Shown one piece after another: positions 39,501 through 46,527 of a DNA stretch of 64,000 nucleotides. How positions within the stretch are numbered: the stretch's first letter is position 1; every line of letters begins with the position of its first letter. A program made the position numbers and the translations under genes. The notes below the pieces were generated by a model, which worked only from the letters and a program-made list of their open reading frames with translations, was not told the DNA's origin and searched no databases. This DNA comes from Gelidibacter gilvus. GTDB lineage: Bacteria > Bacteroidota > Bacteroidia > Flavobacteriales > Flavobacteriaceae. The stretch spans positions 99,532 through 163,531 of the forward strand of contig NZ_SDDZ01000009.1 in assembly GCF_004115975.1 (NCBI RefSeq), given 5' to 3'.

Positions 39501-40707
39501 AGGGACTAATTCTGATACGGATGAGGTCAAGGTAACGGTTAATCCATTGCCAACTGTAGATGCTGGAAATAATATTACGATCTACTCAGGAGAAAGCACA
39601 ACATTAACTGCAACGGGAGCTAGCACTTATAAGTGGAGCACAGGTGCTACGGGTGCGAGTATTACCGTGAATCCCACAGCAACCAAAACTTATACCGTAA
39701 CGGGAATCAAGAATGGCTGTGAAGCAACTTCCACTGTTAAAGTTACCGTTAAAGAACCTGAAGCGGTCGTCGCTAGGGCGGGTGGTAATCAAGATGTCTG
39801 TGAAGGCGGAGAGGTCACTTTGACTGCCACTGGTGGCGAACGTTACTTATGGAGCACAGGTGCTACGACTGCAAGTATAAAGGTGAATCCTAAAACAACC
39901 ACCAAGTATTCTGTTACTGCCTATGTTGGAGATTTCTCAGGGACGGATGAAGCCATTGTTACGGTGAGCCCTCAACCAAAAGTGGTTATCATAAATGGCT
40001 CAGAAGCTGATATCCTTGAGGGAGAGTTTATAACATTATCAGCGAGAGGGGCGAATAGTTATAAATGGAGCAATGGGGCAACCCAGCCAAATATAGCCGT
40101 TCGTCCAACTAAAACTAAAACTTATGATGTTGTTGGACATGTAAATGATTGCTCTTCAGAACAATCCATTAAGGTAAATGTCTATGAAAAAGTGGTCGCC
40201 AATGCAGGTGATGATGTAGCAATATGTTTAGATGAAACAACCGTTCTAACTGCAAAAGGTCCTGCCAATAGTGAGTTTTTATGGAGCACTGGAGAAACCA
40301 CCAAAAGTATAACGGTAAGCCCAGATGAAGACACAGAATACTCAGTTATGGTATACCATGACTTAGATTCTGATACGGATAGCGTTATGGTGAACGTCCG
40401 AAATTGTGTAAATTCACAAGTTATTGGTGACAGTGTTACAATAGAAGATACTGAGGCTATAGATTTTCTTATTCATCCAAATCCAACTGATGGTGAGGTT
40501 CATATAAAAATATCTGGACTGTCCAATGCATCCAGTATCCATTTATATGACCTTTCTGGTAAATCACTATATAATGAAGCGATCAGCATCAATGACCATC
40601 AGAGTTATAATAAAACTCTCGATTTATCAGAGTTTGCTTCAGGGATTTATTTACTGCAATTGGTCGATAATCAGAAGGTGATAACCAAAAAAATAGTGTT
40701 GAGATAA
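36571..40707 (+). CDS. T9SS-secreted multi-domain protein with twelve Ig-like repeats (paralogue B)
   Basis: A 1378-residue secreted protein starting at the ATG 36571 (signal peptide ending FKLNAQ). Its first about 400 residues closely match paralogue A, including FGCDCKTLRHNYSKNQPWN and HPVPNRDGTKVIFASNWHN. There is no Big_2 domain; instead twelve 70-74-residue Ig-like modules follow, each with TLTATGGSxYLWSTGA and ISVTPNTTTTYTVTA-type cores, alternating between two subtypes. The C-terminus is a type A T9SS sorting domain (HPNPTDGEVHI, LYDLSGKSLY, GIYLLQL, TKKIVLR). Expected at the cell surface; function of the N-domain unknown. Confidence 0.86.
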   Translation: MKSPNSLCLFIDRSLFVFCFSLCHLFFFKLNAQTYPLDEHLHDVQWESYQPPNNTPNYLVPVKDLLTGNKITRISDKDVFGCDCKTLRHNYSKNQPWNADGSLIKTDGSYAKILDGSTYEVLRIANPKSLWSNIDPKVTFETAQNKFYKNNIDTNEETVLRIFSEYEKISIGYGEGNLSNDDRWIALIGTNGKNQTILVYDILNDYTVGSKYIGSAPMDWASVSQSGEFVVIRYYTNGSGNHQGVKSYNRKMQNEVHLLDFGAHADIGYDMTGNEVYVSVGRYQGHSLSYTRLDNGFTKGLWRSAWKPGDRGIAGAHVSTRNLKRPGWAYISTDQQAHDPLVYAAPKEIFAIRLDDSETIERFGQHHTKFDGSKSPYNHEVHPVPNRDGTKVIFASNWHNSQWMNNDYPMMWVVEADQDIIKLSVNAGEDVSICQGTTTTLTATGGSTYLWNTGAKTASITVSPDKTTTYTVTAYDSTGNNSDSDGVTVTVNSLPEVNAGSDVTIKIGDKTTLTATGAASYLWSTGETTASIEVSPTTTTIYTVIGTTNSCEAEDSVTVFSVDASVKANAGEDTDICLGDTTTLTATGGTHYVWSTGETTKSIVVSPETTTTYKVTVSDDNDESDDASVTVTVNAIPVASAGEDQTICFGQTTTLTATGGTSYLWSTGATTASIEVNPTAETTYSVEVSNNGCFNTDDVSVFVENVPVLTITGDIIISEGESTTLTVIGGDNYEWSTSETTESITVSPKVTTTYSVSSRGSNGCSGNASITVAVAQEVFANAGQDMDVCTGASVTLTATGGSTYLWSTGAKTASISVTPNATTTYTVTAYDSTGTNSDTDEVKVTVNPLQTVDAGNNITINSGQSTTLTATGATTYKWSTGTTGATVTVSPTASQTYTVTGTTNGCEASDTVRVTVINPEGLTADAGADQTICAGASVTLTATGGSSYLWSTGAKTESISVTPNTTTTYTVTAYDSTGTNSDTDEVKVTVNPLPTVDAGNNITIYSGESTTLTATGASTYKWSTGATGASITVNPTATKTYTVTGIKNGCEATSTVKVTVKEPEAVVARAGGNQDVCEGGEVTLTATGGERYLWSTGATTASIKVNPKTTTKYSVTAYVGDFSGTDEAIVTVSPQPKVVIINGSEADILEGEFITLSARGANSYKWSNGATQPNIAVRPTKTKTYDVVGHVNDCSSEQSIKVNVYEKVVANAGDDVAICLDETTVLTAKGPANSEFLWSTGETTKSITVSPDEDTEYSVMVYHDLDSDTDSVMVNVRNCVNSQVIGDSVTIEDTEAIDFLIHPNPTDGEVHIKISGLSNASSIHLYDLSGKSLYNEAISINDHQSYNKTLDLSEFASGIYLLQLVDNQKVITKKIVLR
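37840..40410 (+). repeat. Twelve tandem Ig-like modules; two adjacent pairs nearly identical in DNA
   Basis: Modules of about 215 bp run from 37840 to 40410. The pair 6-7 (about 38895-39325) and the pair 8-9 (about 39330-39755) are nearly identical with an offset of 432 bp; for example GATAGCACAGGGACTAATTC occurs at 39061 and 39493. This points to a recent in-frame duplication of a two-module unit. Confidence 0.8.
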
Positions 40708-40735
40708 GTTCAATAAACTTTTGAAGATTGACACT

Positions 40736-40771
40736 GAGCCACAGAACTTTCCTGTGGCTCTGTTATTTTTT
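40736..40771 (+). terminator. Rho-independent terminator after T9SS paralogue B
   Basis: Perfect stem GAGCCACAG/CTGTGGCTC with a 7-nt loop followed by a T-rich run. It sits between convergent genes. Confidence 0.85.
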
Positions 40772-41133
40772 ATAAGGAACGATCAATTCTATAGTTACTA
40801 AAGAATCACAGTTTTTATCCTGAATTTTGAATTTTTGTTCTTTATAACTGTTTGTAATGATATAGGTTTTGCAAGTTTTGTTTTTGGTGTCGCTTTCTGA
40901 AAAATTGACATTCCCATGTTTGATCATATCGGAAACAACAATGGTATCGATCTCAAACGATCGCATGGCAAATTGTGCATCCTCAGAATAGTCTTTTTTC
41001 TTTAAGGAGATCTTCTTAGTGGTCCTCGCATTGGGACTTTAGGCACAGGAGGTTTTTTTACCACTTAAGAAAAAGAACAAAATAATTAAACCTATGGAAA
41101 AGCCGCCCATATAATAGCCGACACGATGGATAA
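40763..41133 (-). pseudogene. Dead duplicate of the small membrane protein gene
   Basis: Nearly identical to the intact gene at 41217-41594 but broken twice. The duplication joint removed the ATG and first codons, and a G-to-T change turned Tyr34 (TAC) into TAA (plus-strand 41039-41041). A 67-codon frame beginning at an internal Met (MRSFEIDTIVV) remains open but lacks the membrane segment. Confidence 0.85.
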
Positions 41134-41189
41134 ATCACCAAAAAAATAGTGCTGAGATAAGTCACAATAAAATTTTGAAGTTTGGCACT

Positions 41190-41226
41190 GAGCCACAGAA
41201 CTTTCCTGTGGCTCATTTATTTTTTA
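41190..41226 (+). terminator. Second copy of the duplicated terminator
   Basis: Stem GAGCCACAG/CTGTGGCTC and T-rich tail, carried along by the 453-bp duplication. In the other direction it follows the intact small gene. Confidence 0.75.
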
Positions 41227-41594
41227 TAAGGAACGATTGATTCTACAGTGACTAAAGAATCACAGTTTTTAACCTGCATTTTGAACTTTTGTTCTTTATA
41301 ACTGTTTGTAATGATATAGGTTTTGCAAGTTTTGTTTTTGGTGTCGCTTTCTGAAAAATTGACATTGCCATGTTTGATCATATCGGAAACAACAATCGTA
41401 TCCATCTCAAACGATCGCATGGCAAATTGCGCATCCTCAGAAAAGTCTTTTTTCTTTAAGGAGATGTTCTTAGTTGTCCTCGCATTGGGACTGTAGGCAC
41501 AGGAGGTTTTTTTACCACTCAAGAAAAAGAACAAAATAATTAAACCTATGGAAAAGCCGCCCATATAATAGCCGACACGATGGATAAATTTCAT
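41217..41594 (-). CDS. Small membrane-anchored protein, DUF4258-like
   Basis: A 125-residue protein: N-terminal membrane helix (YYMGGFSIGLIILFFFLSG) followed by CAYSPNARTTKNI and a small domain with DMIKHGNVNFSESD, CKTYIIT and NCDSLVTVESIVPYKK. I recall this family beside alanine dehydrogenase in flavobacteria, with DUF4258 as the domain name, but cannot verify it here. 2 bp downstream of the alanine dehydrogenase stop, so in one operon. Function unknown. Confidence 0.65.
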   Translation of the reverse strand: MKFIHRVGYYMGGFSIGLIILFFFLSGKKTSCAYSPNARTTKNISLKKKDFSEDAQFAMRSFEMDTIVVSDMIKHGNVNFSESDTKNKTCKTYIITNSYKEQKFKMQVKNCDSLVTVESIVPYKK

Positions 41595-41596
41595 TG

Positions 41597-42796
41597 TTAA
41601 AAAATTAAAAGATTGACGTCGCTGTATTTTAAGTCAAACCAATTGGCAACCAATTTACTTGTTAAAATACCGTGGTAAAAGTACAATCCATTTTTTAAAC
41701 CCCGATCAAATCGCAGAGCATTTTCTATACCGCCATCTTCTCCAATTTTCAAAAGATAAGGTGTAAACATATTACTTATTGATACAGAGGCCGATCGGGA
41801 ATATCGTGCGGGAATATTTGGCACACAATAATGAACAATCCCGTTATACTCAAAGGTAGGTTTATCATGAGTAGTGACCTCACTCGTTTCAAAACATCCG
41901 CCCATATCAATACTGACATCAATAATGACAGCTCCAGCTTTCATACAATTTACCATAGCCTCAGTAACCACAACAGGTGCTCTGTTGGTGCCTCTTACTG
42001 CACCAATCGCTACATCACAACGCTTCAAGGCCTTGATTAAATTTTTTGGTTGTAAGGTAGAGGTGTAAAGCGTTCTGCCCAAATGGGATTGCACCGATCT
42101 TAGTTTGGTAATGGAATTGTCAAAAATCTTGACATTTGCACCCAAACCTATCGCGGAACGTGCGGCAAATTCACCCACGGTTCCGGCGCCAATAATAACG
42201 ACTTCTGTTGGGGGTACGCCACTAATGTTTCCAAGCATCAATCCGTTACCACCATTAATGTTCGATAACAATTCGGCTGCAATAAGGATGGAGGCTGTCC
42301 CGGCAATTTCGCTTAAAGACCTCACGGCAGGGTATGAACCATCATCATCTTTGATAAATTCAAATGCCAAAGCCGTAATTCGCTTAGTGGCTAAAGTTTC
42401 AAAGTATTTTTTGCTTTGTGTTTTTAATTGCAGGGCTGAAATCAATAAAGTCTGCGGATTGATAAGTTTAATTTCATCTAACGATGGTGGTTCAACTTTT
42501 AAAATGATAGGACAGGAGAAGACTTTGGCGGTATCCTTTGTTATTTCGGCGCCAGCTTCACTATAGGTTCTGTCCTTAAAGTTTGCACCATCCCCAGCCC
42601 CAGCTTCAATCATGACGCGATGTCCATTAGAGACTAAAGCAGACACAGCATCAGGAGTTAAGCAGACGCGCTTCTCCTGAAAATAGGTTTCTTTGGGAAT
42701 ACCAATAAATAGGTTTCCTTTTTTTTTGAAAATCTCTAATGTTTCTTCCTGAGGAAGTAATTGTTCTCGGGTAAAAGGAGAAATGGATTTGCTCAT
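41597..42796 (-). CDS. ald: Alanine dehydrogenase
   Basis: An NAD-dependent oxidative deaminase of L-alanine to pyruvate, 399 residues. The N-terminal AlaDh_PNT domain has IGIPKETYFQEKRVCLTPDAV; the NAD-binding domain has VVIIGAGTVGEFAARSAIGLGANV; further conserved blocks are DVSIDMGGCFETS and HYCVPNIPARYSRSAS. The N-terminal extension (about 30 residues) is typical of Bacteroidota forms. Proton-translocating transhydrogenase alpha is related, but there is no neighbouring beta subunit. Confidence 0.92.
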   Translation of the reverse strand: MSKSISPFTREQLLPQEETLEIFKKKGNLFIGIPKETYFQEKRVCLTPDAVSALVSNGHRVMIEAGAGDGANFKDRTYSEAGAEITKDTAKVFSCPIILKVEPPSLDEIKLINPQTLLISALQLKTQSKKYFETLATKRITALAFEFIKDDDGSYPAVRSLSEIAGTASILIAAELLSNINGGNGLMLGNISGVPPTEVVIIGAGTVGEFAARSAIGLGANVKIFDNSITKLRSVQSHLGRTLYTSTLQPKNLIKALKRCDVAIGAVRGTNRAPVVVTEAMVNCMKAGAVIIDVSIDMGGCFETSEVTTHDKPTFEYNGIVHYCVPNIPARYSRSASVSISNMFTPYLLKIGEDGGIENALRFDRGLKNGLYFYHGILTSKLVANWFDLKYSDVNLLIF

Positions 42797-43049
42797 TTGA
42801 ATTTAAAATAAGCACTGAAATTACAAATAATTTTTCGATTTGAAATATGTAATTAAAATTAATCGAGATTGGATATTATCGATGTTTGATGACGTTTTAT
42901 TGTCTGGGCAATTGTTTTAAAAAAACTTCAAGCCGTTTAGGAAAATATAATAACAGCAATTAGAAAAGTCAAGATTCCGATTCTGTTTTCCTCACTATCC
43001 TCATATATGTTGAAAGTGTCTTAAATTTTCGAGTCCAGAAGAACCTAGT

Positions 43050-43508
43050 TTATTTAATAAATTTCTTAATGGCCATCATAGCGCCTAAATGCAAAGCTTC
43101 ATGGTAATTATTGAATATAATGGCATCTTCAACTGCATCTATATTAAATCCGATAGGTGTTTTGCGTGGTGTAAATGAACTGAAACGTTGATGTGAATAA
43201 TCGATTTTAGTTTTTTCAACTAATGAAATTAAAAGCTCTTCTAGTGAATTGACTTCGATCTGTTGGGTATTTCCTGTCGGGAATGTTCCTGGTTTGTATA
43301 AGTTGACCATCTCATTTGAGATATTTCCTGGTAAATTCGAAGAGGAGTAAAGCAATGCTTGCTGGACGACTATGACATGGCCAATATTCCAAATGAGATT
43401 GTTGTTGAAGCCTTGAGGGATTGTATTCAATTGTTCTAGGGAATAACTCTCAAAATATTCCAAAAGAAGTTTTCTGTTGATTTCCCATAAATTTAATTCT
43501 GTTTCCAT
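43050..43508 (-). CDS. DinB-superfamily protein
   Basis: A 152-residue four-helix protein with the DinB pattern: N-terminal helix NLWEINRKLLLEYFESYS, the first histidine in IWNIGHVIVVQQALL, and a C-terminal FNNYHEALHLGAMMAIKKFI with the other metal-binding histidines. I prefer the ATG at 43508 (METELNLWE) over the one at 43535. Different from the DinB protein at 6181. Function unknown. Confidence 0.8.
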   Translation of the reverse strand: METELNLWEINRKLLLEYFESYSLEQLNTIPQGFNNNLIWNIGHVIVVQQALLYSSSNLPGNISNEMVNLYKPGTFPTGNTQQIEVNSLEELLISLVEKTKIDYSHQRFSSFTPRKTPIGFNIDAVEDAIIFNNYHEALHLGAMMAIKKFIK

Positions 43509-43635
43509 TTTTTTAGTTTTTATGCCCTTATTCATTTACAAAATAATTGGAATGTATCAAATTTCCTCCTGTTTTAATTATACTGAAGGAACTACAAAAG
43601 AAAGACCAAACAAATCATGCAGACATACCAGGAGT

Positions 43636-44301
43636 TTATTTAATAGAATGATTTTTATAGATATAGTCCATAACATTGGCTACAACGTTATCACACTTTG
43701 AATTTCCAAACTCAAAAACGCTGGAGTAATCCGATAAGTTTAGGATAGCGTTTTTAAGCATATTCCGTGCTCTAAATAAACGCACTTTAACATTGGTGTT
43801 GCTCAAATTCAAGGATTTCGATATTTCAGAGATGTCCAGTCCTTCAACTTCTTTGAGCATATAAACGATTTTATATTTTTCAGGCAATGTATCTATTGCT
43901 TTTTCCATAAAACAAGAAGATTCTTTATATATAGTATGTCGTTCAGGATTCATAGTGTTTTGATCTGCTATTTGTAAAAAATTATCATCTTGCTGTAATG
44001 AAATGGTTGCATATTTTGGCGATTTTCGCTTTCGTTGTAAGGCTTCATTTATTCCTATTCTTATCAACCATGTAGAAAATTTAGACTCATTTTTAAATTG
44101 AAATAATTTTTCAAAGGCTTTAATATAAGTGTCTTGCATAGTGTCTTCCACATCGGTTAATAAGTAACTTCTAATGGTCCTATATAAAAGTTCATTATAG
44201 CGTCTCATTAAAATCTCAAATAATTGAATGTCACCTTCGAGTATTTTTTCAATTATTGCCGCCTCGGTCAATTCCTTTTCTGGTGTTATTTTGGTATACA
44301 T
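43636..44301 (-). CDS. ECF-type RNA polymerase sigma factor
   Basis: A 221-residue group 4 sigma factor. Region 2 is LFEILMRRYNELLYRTIRSYLLTDVEDTMQDTYIKAFEKL with FSTWLIRIGINEAL; region 4 is LPEKYKIVYMLKEVEGLDISEISKSLNLSNTNVKVRLFRARNML. No zinc-finger anti-sigma gene lies next to it, and the 35-residue tail after region 4, with one cysteine (SKCDNVV), has no obvious function. Its own promoter and five others in the next 13 kb carry the same TTTGTAACC-N16-ATCTAAA element, so it is probably autoregulated. Confidence 0.93.
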   Translation of the reverse strand: MYTKITPEKELTEAAIIEKILEGDIQLFEILMRRYNELLYRTIRSYLLTDVEDTMQDTYIKAFEKLFQFKNESKFSTWLIRIGINEALQRKRKSPKYATISLQQDDNFLQIADQNTMNPERHTIYKESSCFMEKAIDTLPEKYKIVYMLKEVEGLDISEISKSLNLSNTNVKVRLFRARNMLKNAILNLSDYSSVFEFGNSKCDNVVANVMDYIYKNHSIK

Positions 44302-44318
44302 AACGGTTGCTGTTTCTC

Positions 44319-44350
44319 TTTAGATGCGATTTCATAAATAAGGTTACAAA
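44319..44350 (-). promoter_or_regulatory. ECF-type promoter of the sigma gene (autoregulation)
   Basis: Minus strand: TTTGTAACC (44350-44342), 16-bp spacer, ATCTAAA (44325-44319), 18 bp before the sigma ATG. Same -35, spacer and -10 as the other five sites. Confidence 0.75.
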
Positions 44351-44351
44351 T

Positions 44352-44387
44352 TTTGTAACCTTTTTTCACGATTCTCATCTAAACTTA
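44352..44387 (+). promoter_or_regulatory. ECF-type promoter upstream of folE
   Basis: TTTGTAACC (44352-44360), 16-bp spacer, ATCTAAA (44377-44383) followed by CTTA. Its -35 and that of the divergent sigma promoter form one inverted repeat, GGTTACAAATTTTGTAACC at 44342-44360, so the two promoters are back to back. The leader to folE is about 130 nt. Confidence 0.75.
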
Positions 44388-44521
44388 TGGCACCAGCTTT
44401 TAAGTTGCTAGGAAACGGTCATCTGATCAGTTCTAATAAATCGGAGTTTTGAATTATTTAGCTACAGTGTTCCAGAAAGCTTAATGCAGATTTTTAACTA
44501 ATTCAAACAACTAAATTGATT

Positions 44522-45160
44522 ATGGAAATTAACGGAAATAGAGTTCTTGAAACTACTATGTATTCAAGTAAAAAAGCACCAATTGAGGATCTAACAGATC
44601 AGGATAAGTTGGAATCTATACAATATCATTTTTACAAAATAATGGAGGCACTTGGTTTGGATCTCGATGACGAAAGTTTAAAGAAAACGCCGGAAAGAGT
44701 CGCAAAAATGTATGTGAATGAAGTGTTTAGGGGATTGAATGAGAAAAATTTTCCGAAAATTTCATTTTTTGACAATAGCACTAATTATAAGGATATGATA
44801 TTGGTGGACAATATCACCATGTTTTCTTATTGCGAACATCATTTTGTGCCATTTTTCGGAAAAGTTGCCGTGGCTTATATGCCTAAAGACAGAGTGATTG
44901 GTTTGTCAAAAATTAATCGAATTGTTCAATTCATCGCCAGTAAACCACAAATACAAGAAAAGCTCACGGTTGAAATTGGTCAGAAATTATCAGAGCTTTT
45001 AAAAACCGATGATGTAGCTGTTTTTATTGAAGCTACTCATTTATGTGTGGCATCTCGTGGGGTAAGAGATGAAAAAAGTGTGACCAAAACGAATTTCTTC
45101 AGTGGTAAGTTTCTAAAAGATAAAATGAGAACCAGATTTATTAACGCCCTTGGGAAATAA
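44522..45160 (+). CDS. folE: GTP cyclohydrolase I
   Basis: This enzyme converts GTP to 7,8-dihydroneopterin triphosphate, the first step of folate/pterin synthesis. The 212-residue protein has zinc ligands C104, H107 and C175 (SYCEHHFVPFFGK and THLCVASRG), with the same spacing as E. coli 110/113/181, and the KINRIVQFIASKPQIQE block. It starts at the ATG 44522. It is divergent from the ECF sigma gene and has its promoter motif, which suggests a stress- or light-inducible copy rather than the housekeeping one; whether another folE exists cannot be seen here. Confidence 0.95.
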   Translation: MEINGNRVLETTMYSSKKAPIEDLTDQDKLESIQYHFYKIMEALGLDLDDESLKKTPERVAKMYVNEVFRGLNEKNFPKISFFDNSTNYKDMILVDNITMFSYCEHHFVPFFGKVAVAYMPKDRVIGLSKINRIVQFIASKPQIQEKLTVEIGQKLSELLKTDDVAVFIEATHLCVASRGVRDEKSVTKTNFFSGKFLKDKMRTRFINALGK

Positions 45161-45172
45161 TTTTCAGAATTA

Positions 45173-45204
45173 TTTGTAACCCAAACGCGTTTTTTTCATC
45201 AAAA
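45173..45204 (+). promoter_or_regulatory. ECF-type promoter upstream of the DUF4142 gene
   Basis: TTTGTAACC (45173-45181), 16-bp spacer, ATCAAAA (45198-45204); ATG at 45235. Confidence 0.65.
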
Positions 45205-45234
45205 GAGTAAATAACATTTAAATAGCAACATATT

Positions 45235-45774
45235 ATGAAAACAAAAATGAATTACAAATTGATAGTAATTTGTACGTTAGTAATGGGCATATCAAGTTTG
45301 ATGATGGCTCAAGACACGCCGCCATTAACAGATCCTGAAATAGCTTCTGTAGCTGTGGTCGCAAATCAAATTGACATTGATTATGGAAAAGTGGCGATTA
45401 AACGCTCTAAAAATAAGGAGGTGACTGATTTTGCAAACCGAATGATTGAAGACCATAGTGCCGTCATCAAACAAGCGGTAGCATTGGTCACAAAGTTAGG
45501 CGTAACTCCTAAAGATAATGCGGTGAGCCAATCCTTAATGACCCAATCCAAAGAGACATTGAAAAAACTGAACAGTGTCAGTAAAATGGATTTTGACAAA
45601 ACTTATATTGATAACGAAGTCGCCTATCACGAAGCGGTCATTGGAGCGGTAAAAAACGTATTGATTCCTCAAGCGCAAAACTCAGAATTAAAAGATTTAC
45701 TCGAAGCGGTACTACCGGCTTTAGAAGCGCATCTAGGACATGCTAAAATGGCACAAACTAAAATTTCAAAATAA
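45235..45774 (+). CDS. DUF4142 (ferritin-like) exported protein
   Basis: A 179-residue protein with signal peptide (LIVICTLVMGISSLMMAQ) and a helical DUF4142 domain: EIASVAVVANQIDIDYGKVAIKRSKNKEVTDFANRMIEDHS, then DKTYIDNEVAYHEAVIGAV and a final helix ending AHLGHAKMAQTKI. DUF4142 proteins are periplasmic four-helix ferritin-like bundles of unclear role. Its stop overlaps the cupredoxin ATG (TAATG), so the two are coupled. Confidence 0.9.
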   Translation: MKTKMNYKLIVICTLVMGISSLMMAQDTPPLTDPEIASVAVVANQIDIDYGKVAIKRSKNKEVTDFANRMIEDHSAVIKQAVALVTKLGVTPKDNAVSQSLMTQSKETLKKLNSVSKMDFDKTYIDNEVAYHEAVIGAVKNVLIPQAQNSELKDLLEAVLPALEAHLGHAKMAQTKISK

Positions 45775-46133
45775 TGCAAACACATAAATCTTTAGTTTCT
45801 AAATATTTATTGACCTTGGCAGTGATGATTTGTTTTTTAGTGATACTAATGGGATTTAAGAACCCAGAAGATACTTACAAGCCTACAAGACATACCGTAA
45901 CCATTTTTAAAATGAAATTTAACCCAGAGAATCTGGTGGTCAATAAAGGTGATACTGTGGTATGGATCAATAAAGATTTTTATCAGCATGATGTCACTGA
46001 ATTGACAAGTAAAAAATGGACATCAAAACCTCTCAATCAAGGAGAATCTTGGTCGAAAGTTATCACTGAAGATATTAAATATTACTGCGATTTACACAAA
46101 GTGATGAAAGGCACGATTACAATTGCCAAATAG
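45774..46133 (+). CDS. Cupredoxin (plastocyanin-like blue copper protein)
   Basis: A 119-residue exported or membrane-anchored electron carrier. N-terminal hydrophobic segment (YLLTLAVMICFLVILMGF), then a cupredoxin fold with copper ligands H72 (YQHDV), C105, H108 and M111 in CDLHKVM. The VTIFKMKFNPENLVVNKGDTVVWIN strand is typical of the family. It is co-transcribed with the DUF4142 gene and likely passes electrons in the periplasm, possibly to the di-haem cytochrome encoded next. Confidence 0.9.
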   Translation: MQTHKSLVSKYLLTLAVMICFLVILMGFKNPEDTYKPTRHTVTIFKMKFNPENLVVNKGDTVVWINKDFYQHDVTELTSKKWTSKPLNQGESWSKVITEDIKYYCDLHKVMKGTITIAK

Positions 46134-46205
46134 TTATTATAAAATTTTAATCAAATTAAAAAATTGATATCACATATAGTTTGAATCTGAGGTGCTTGTG
46201 AGTGT

Positions 46206-46257
46206 AAAAACCCAAGATCGTTCTACTAAGTATAGTATAATGAGGCTTGGTTTTTTT
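46206..46257 (+). terminator. Possible terminator after the cupredoxin gene
   Basis: AAAACC-C-AAG pairs with CTTGGTTTT across a 30-nt loop and a seven-T run follows. Weak because of the bulge and long loop. Confidence 0.4.
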
Positions 46258-46424
46258 ATGTCTTTATGAATGATCTGCATCTGAAATAATACTGGAAATA
46301 TAAAATGTTTTTATCATTCATGTAGATGTGTTAACTGGCTCATTTAGTGTGAAAAGACAAGCTTCAATCTTCGAAAGTTATCCTTATGTCAACTTTAGAC
46401 ATATCCTTAAAATATCTGTAGTTT

Positions 46425-46460
46425 TTTGTAACCCAAGTTAATTTTATGAATCTAAACTTA
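46425..46460 (+). promoter_or_regulatory. ECF-type promoter upstream of the di-haem cytochrome c
   Basis: TTTGTAACC (46425-46433), 16-bp spacer, ATCTAAA (46450-46456) followed by CTTA exactly as at folE; ATG at 46528. The rest of the 394-bp gap holds nothing else recognised. Confidence 0.75.
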
Positions 46461-46527
46461 TAGAATCTTCTTCCGAATTGATTTCAAATTTAAGGGAAGA
46501 TTGTTAACTAACAAAAAACAAAAAATC

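Larger units (their letters stand above)
40681..41588. repeat. 453-bp tandem duplication (T9SS gene tail + terminator + small gene)
   Basis: Unit 1 (40681-41133) and unit 2 (41134-41588) are about 90 percent or more alike. Each starts with AT(A/C)ACCAAAAAAATAGTG, the last codons of the T9SS gene, then the terminator hairpin and the small membrane-protein gene. The joint is GATAAAT|CACCAAAA, so unit 1 ends inside the start region of the small gene. Confidence 0.85.

Noticed and set aside
37840..40410. Regular repeats suggestive of a CRISPR or satellite array
   Set aside because: The units are in-frame Ig-like protein modules of about 215 bp with diverged cores; no short identical repeats with unique spacers.
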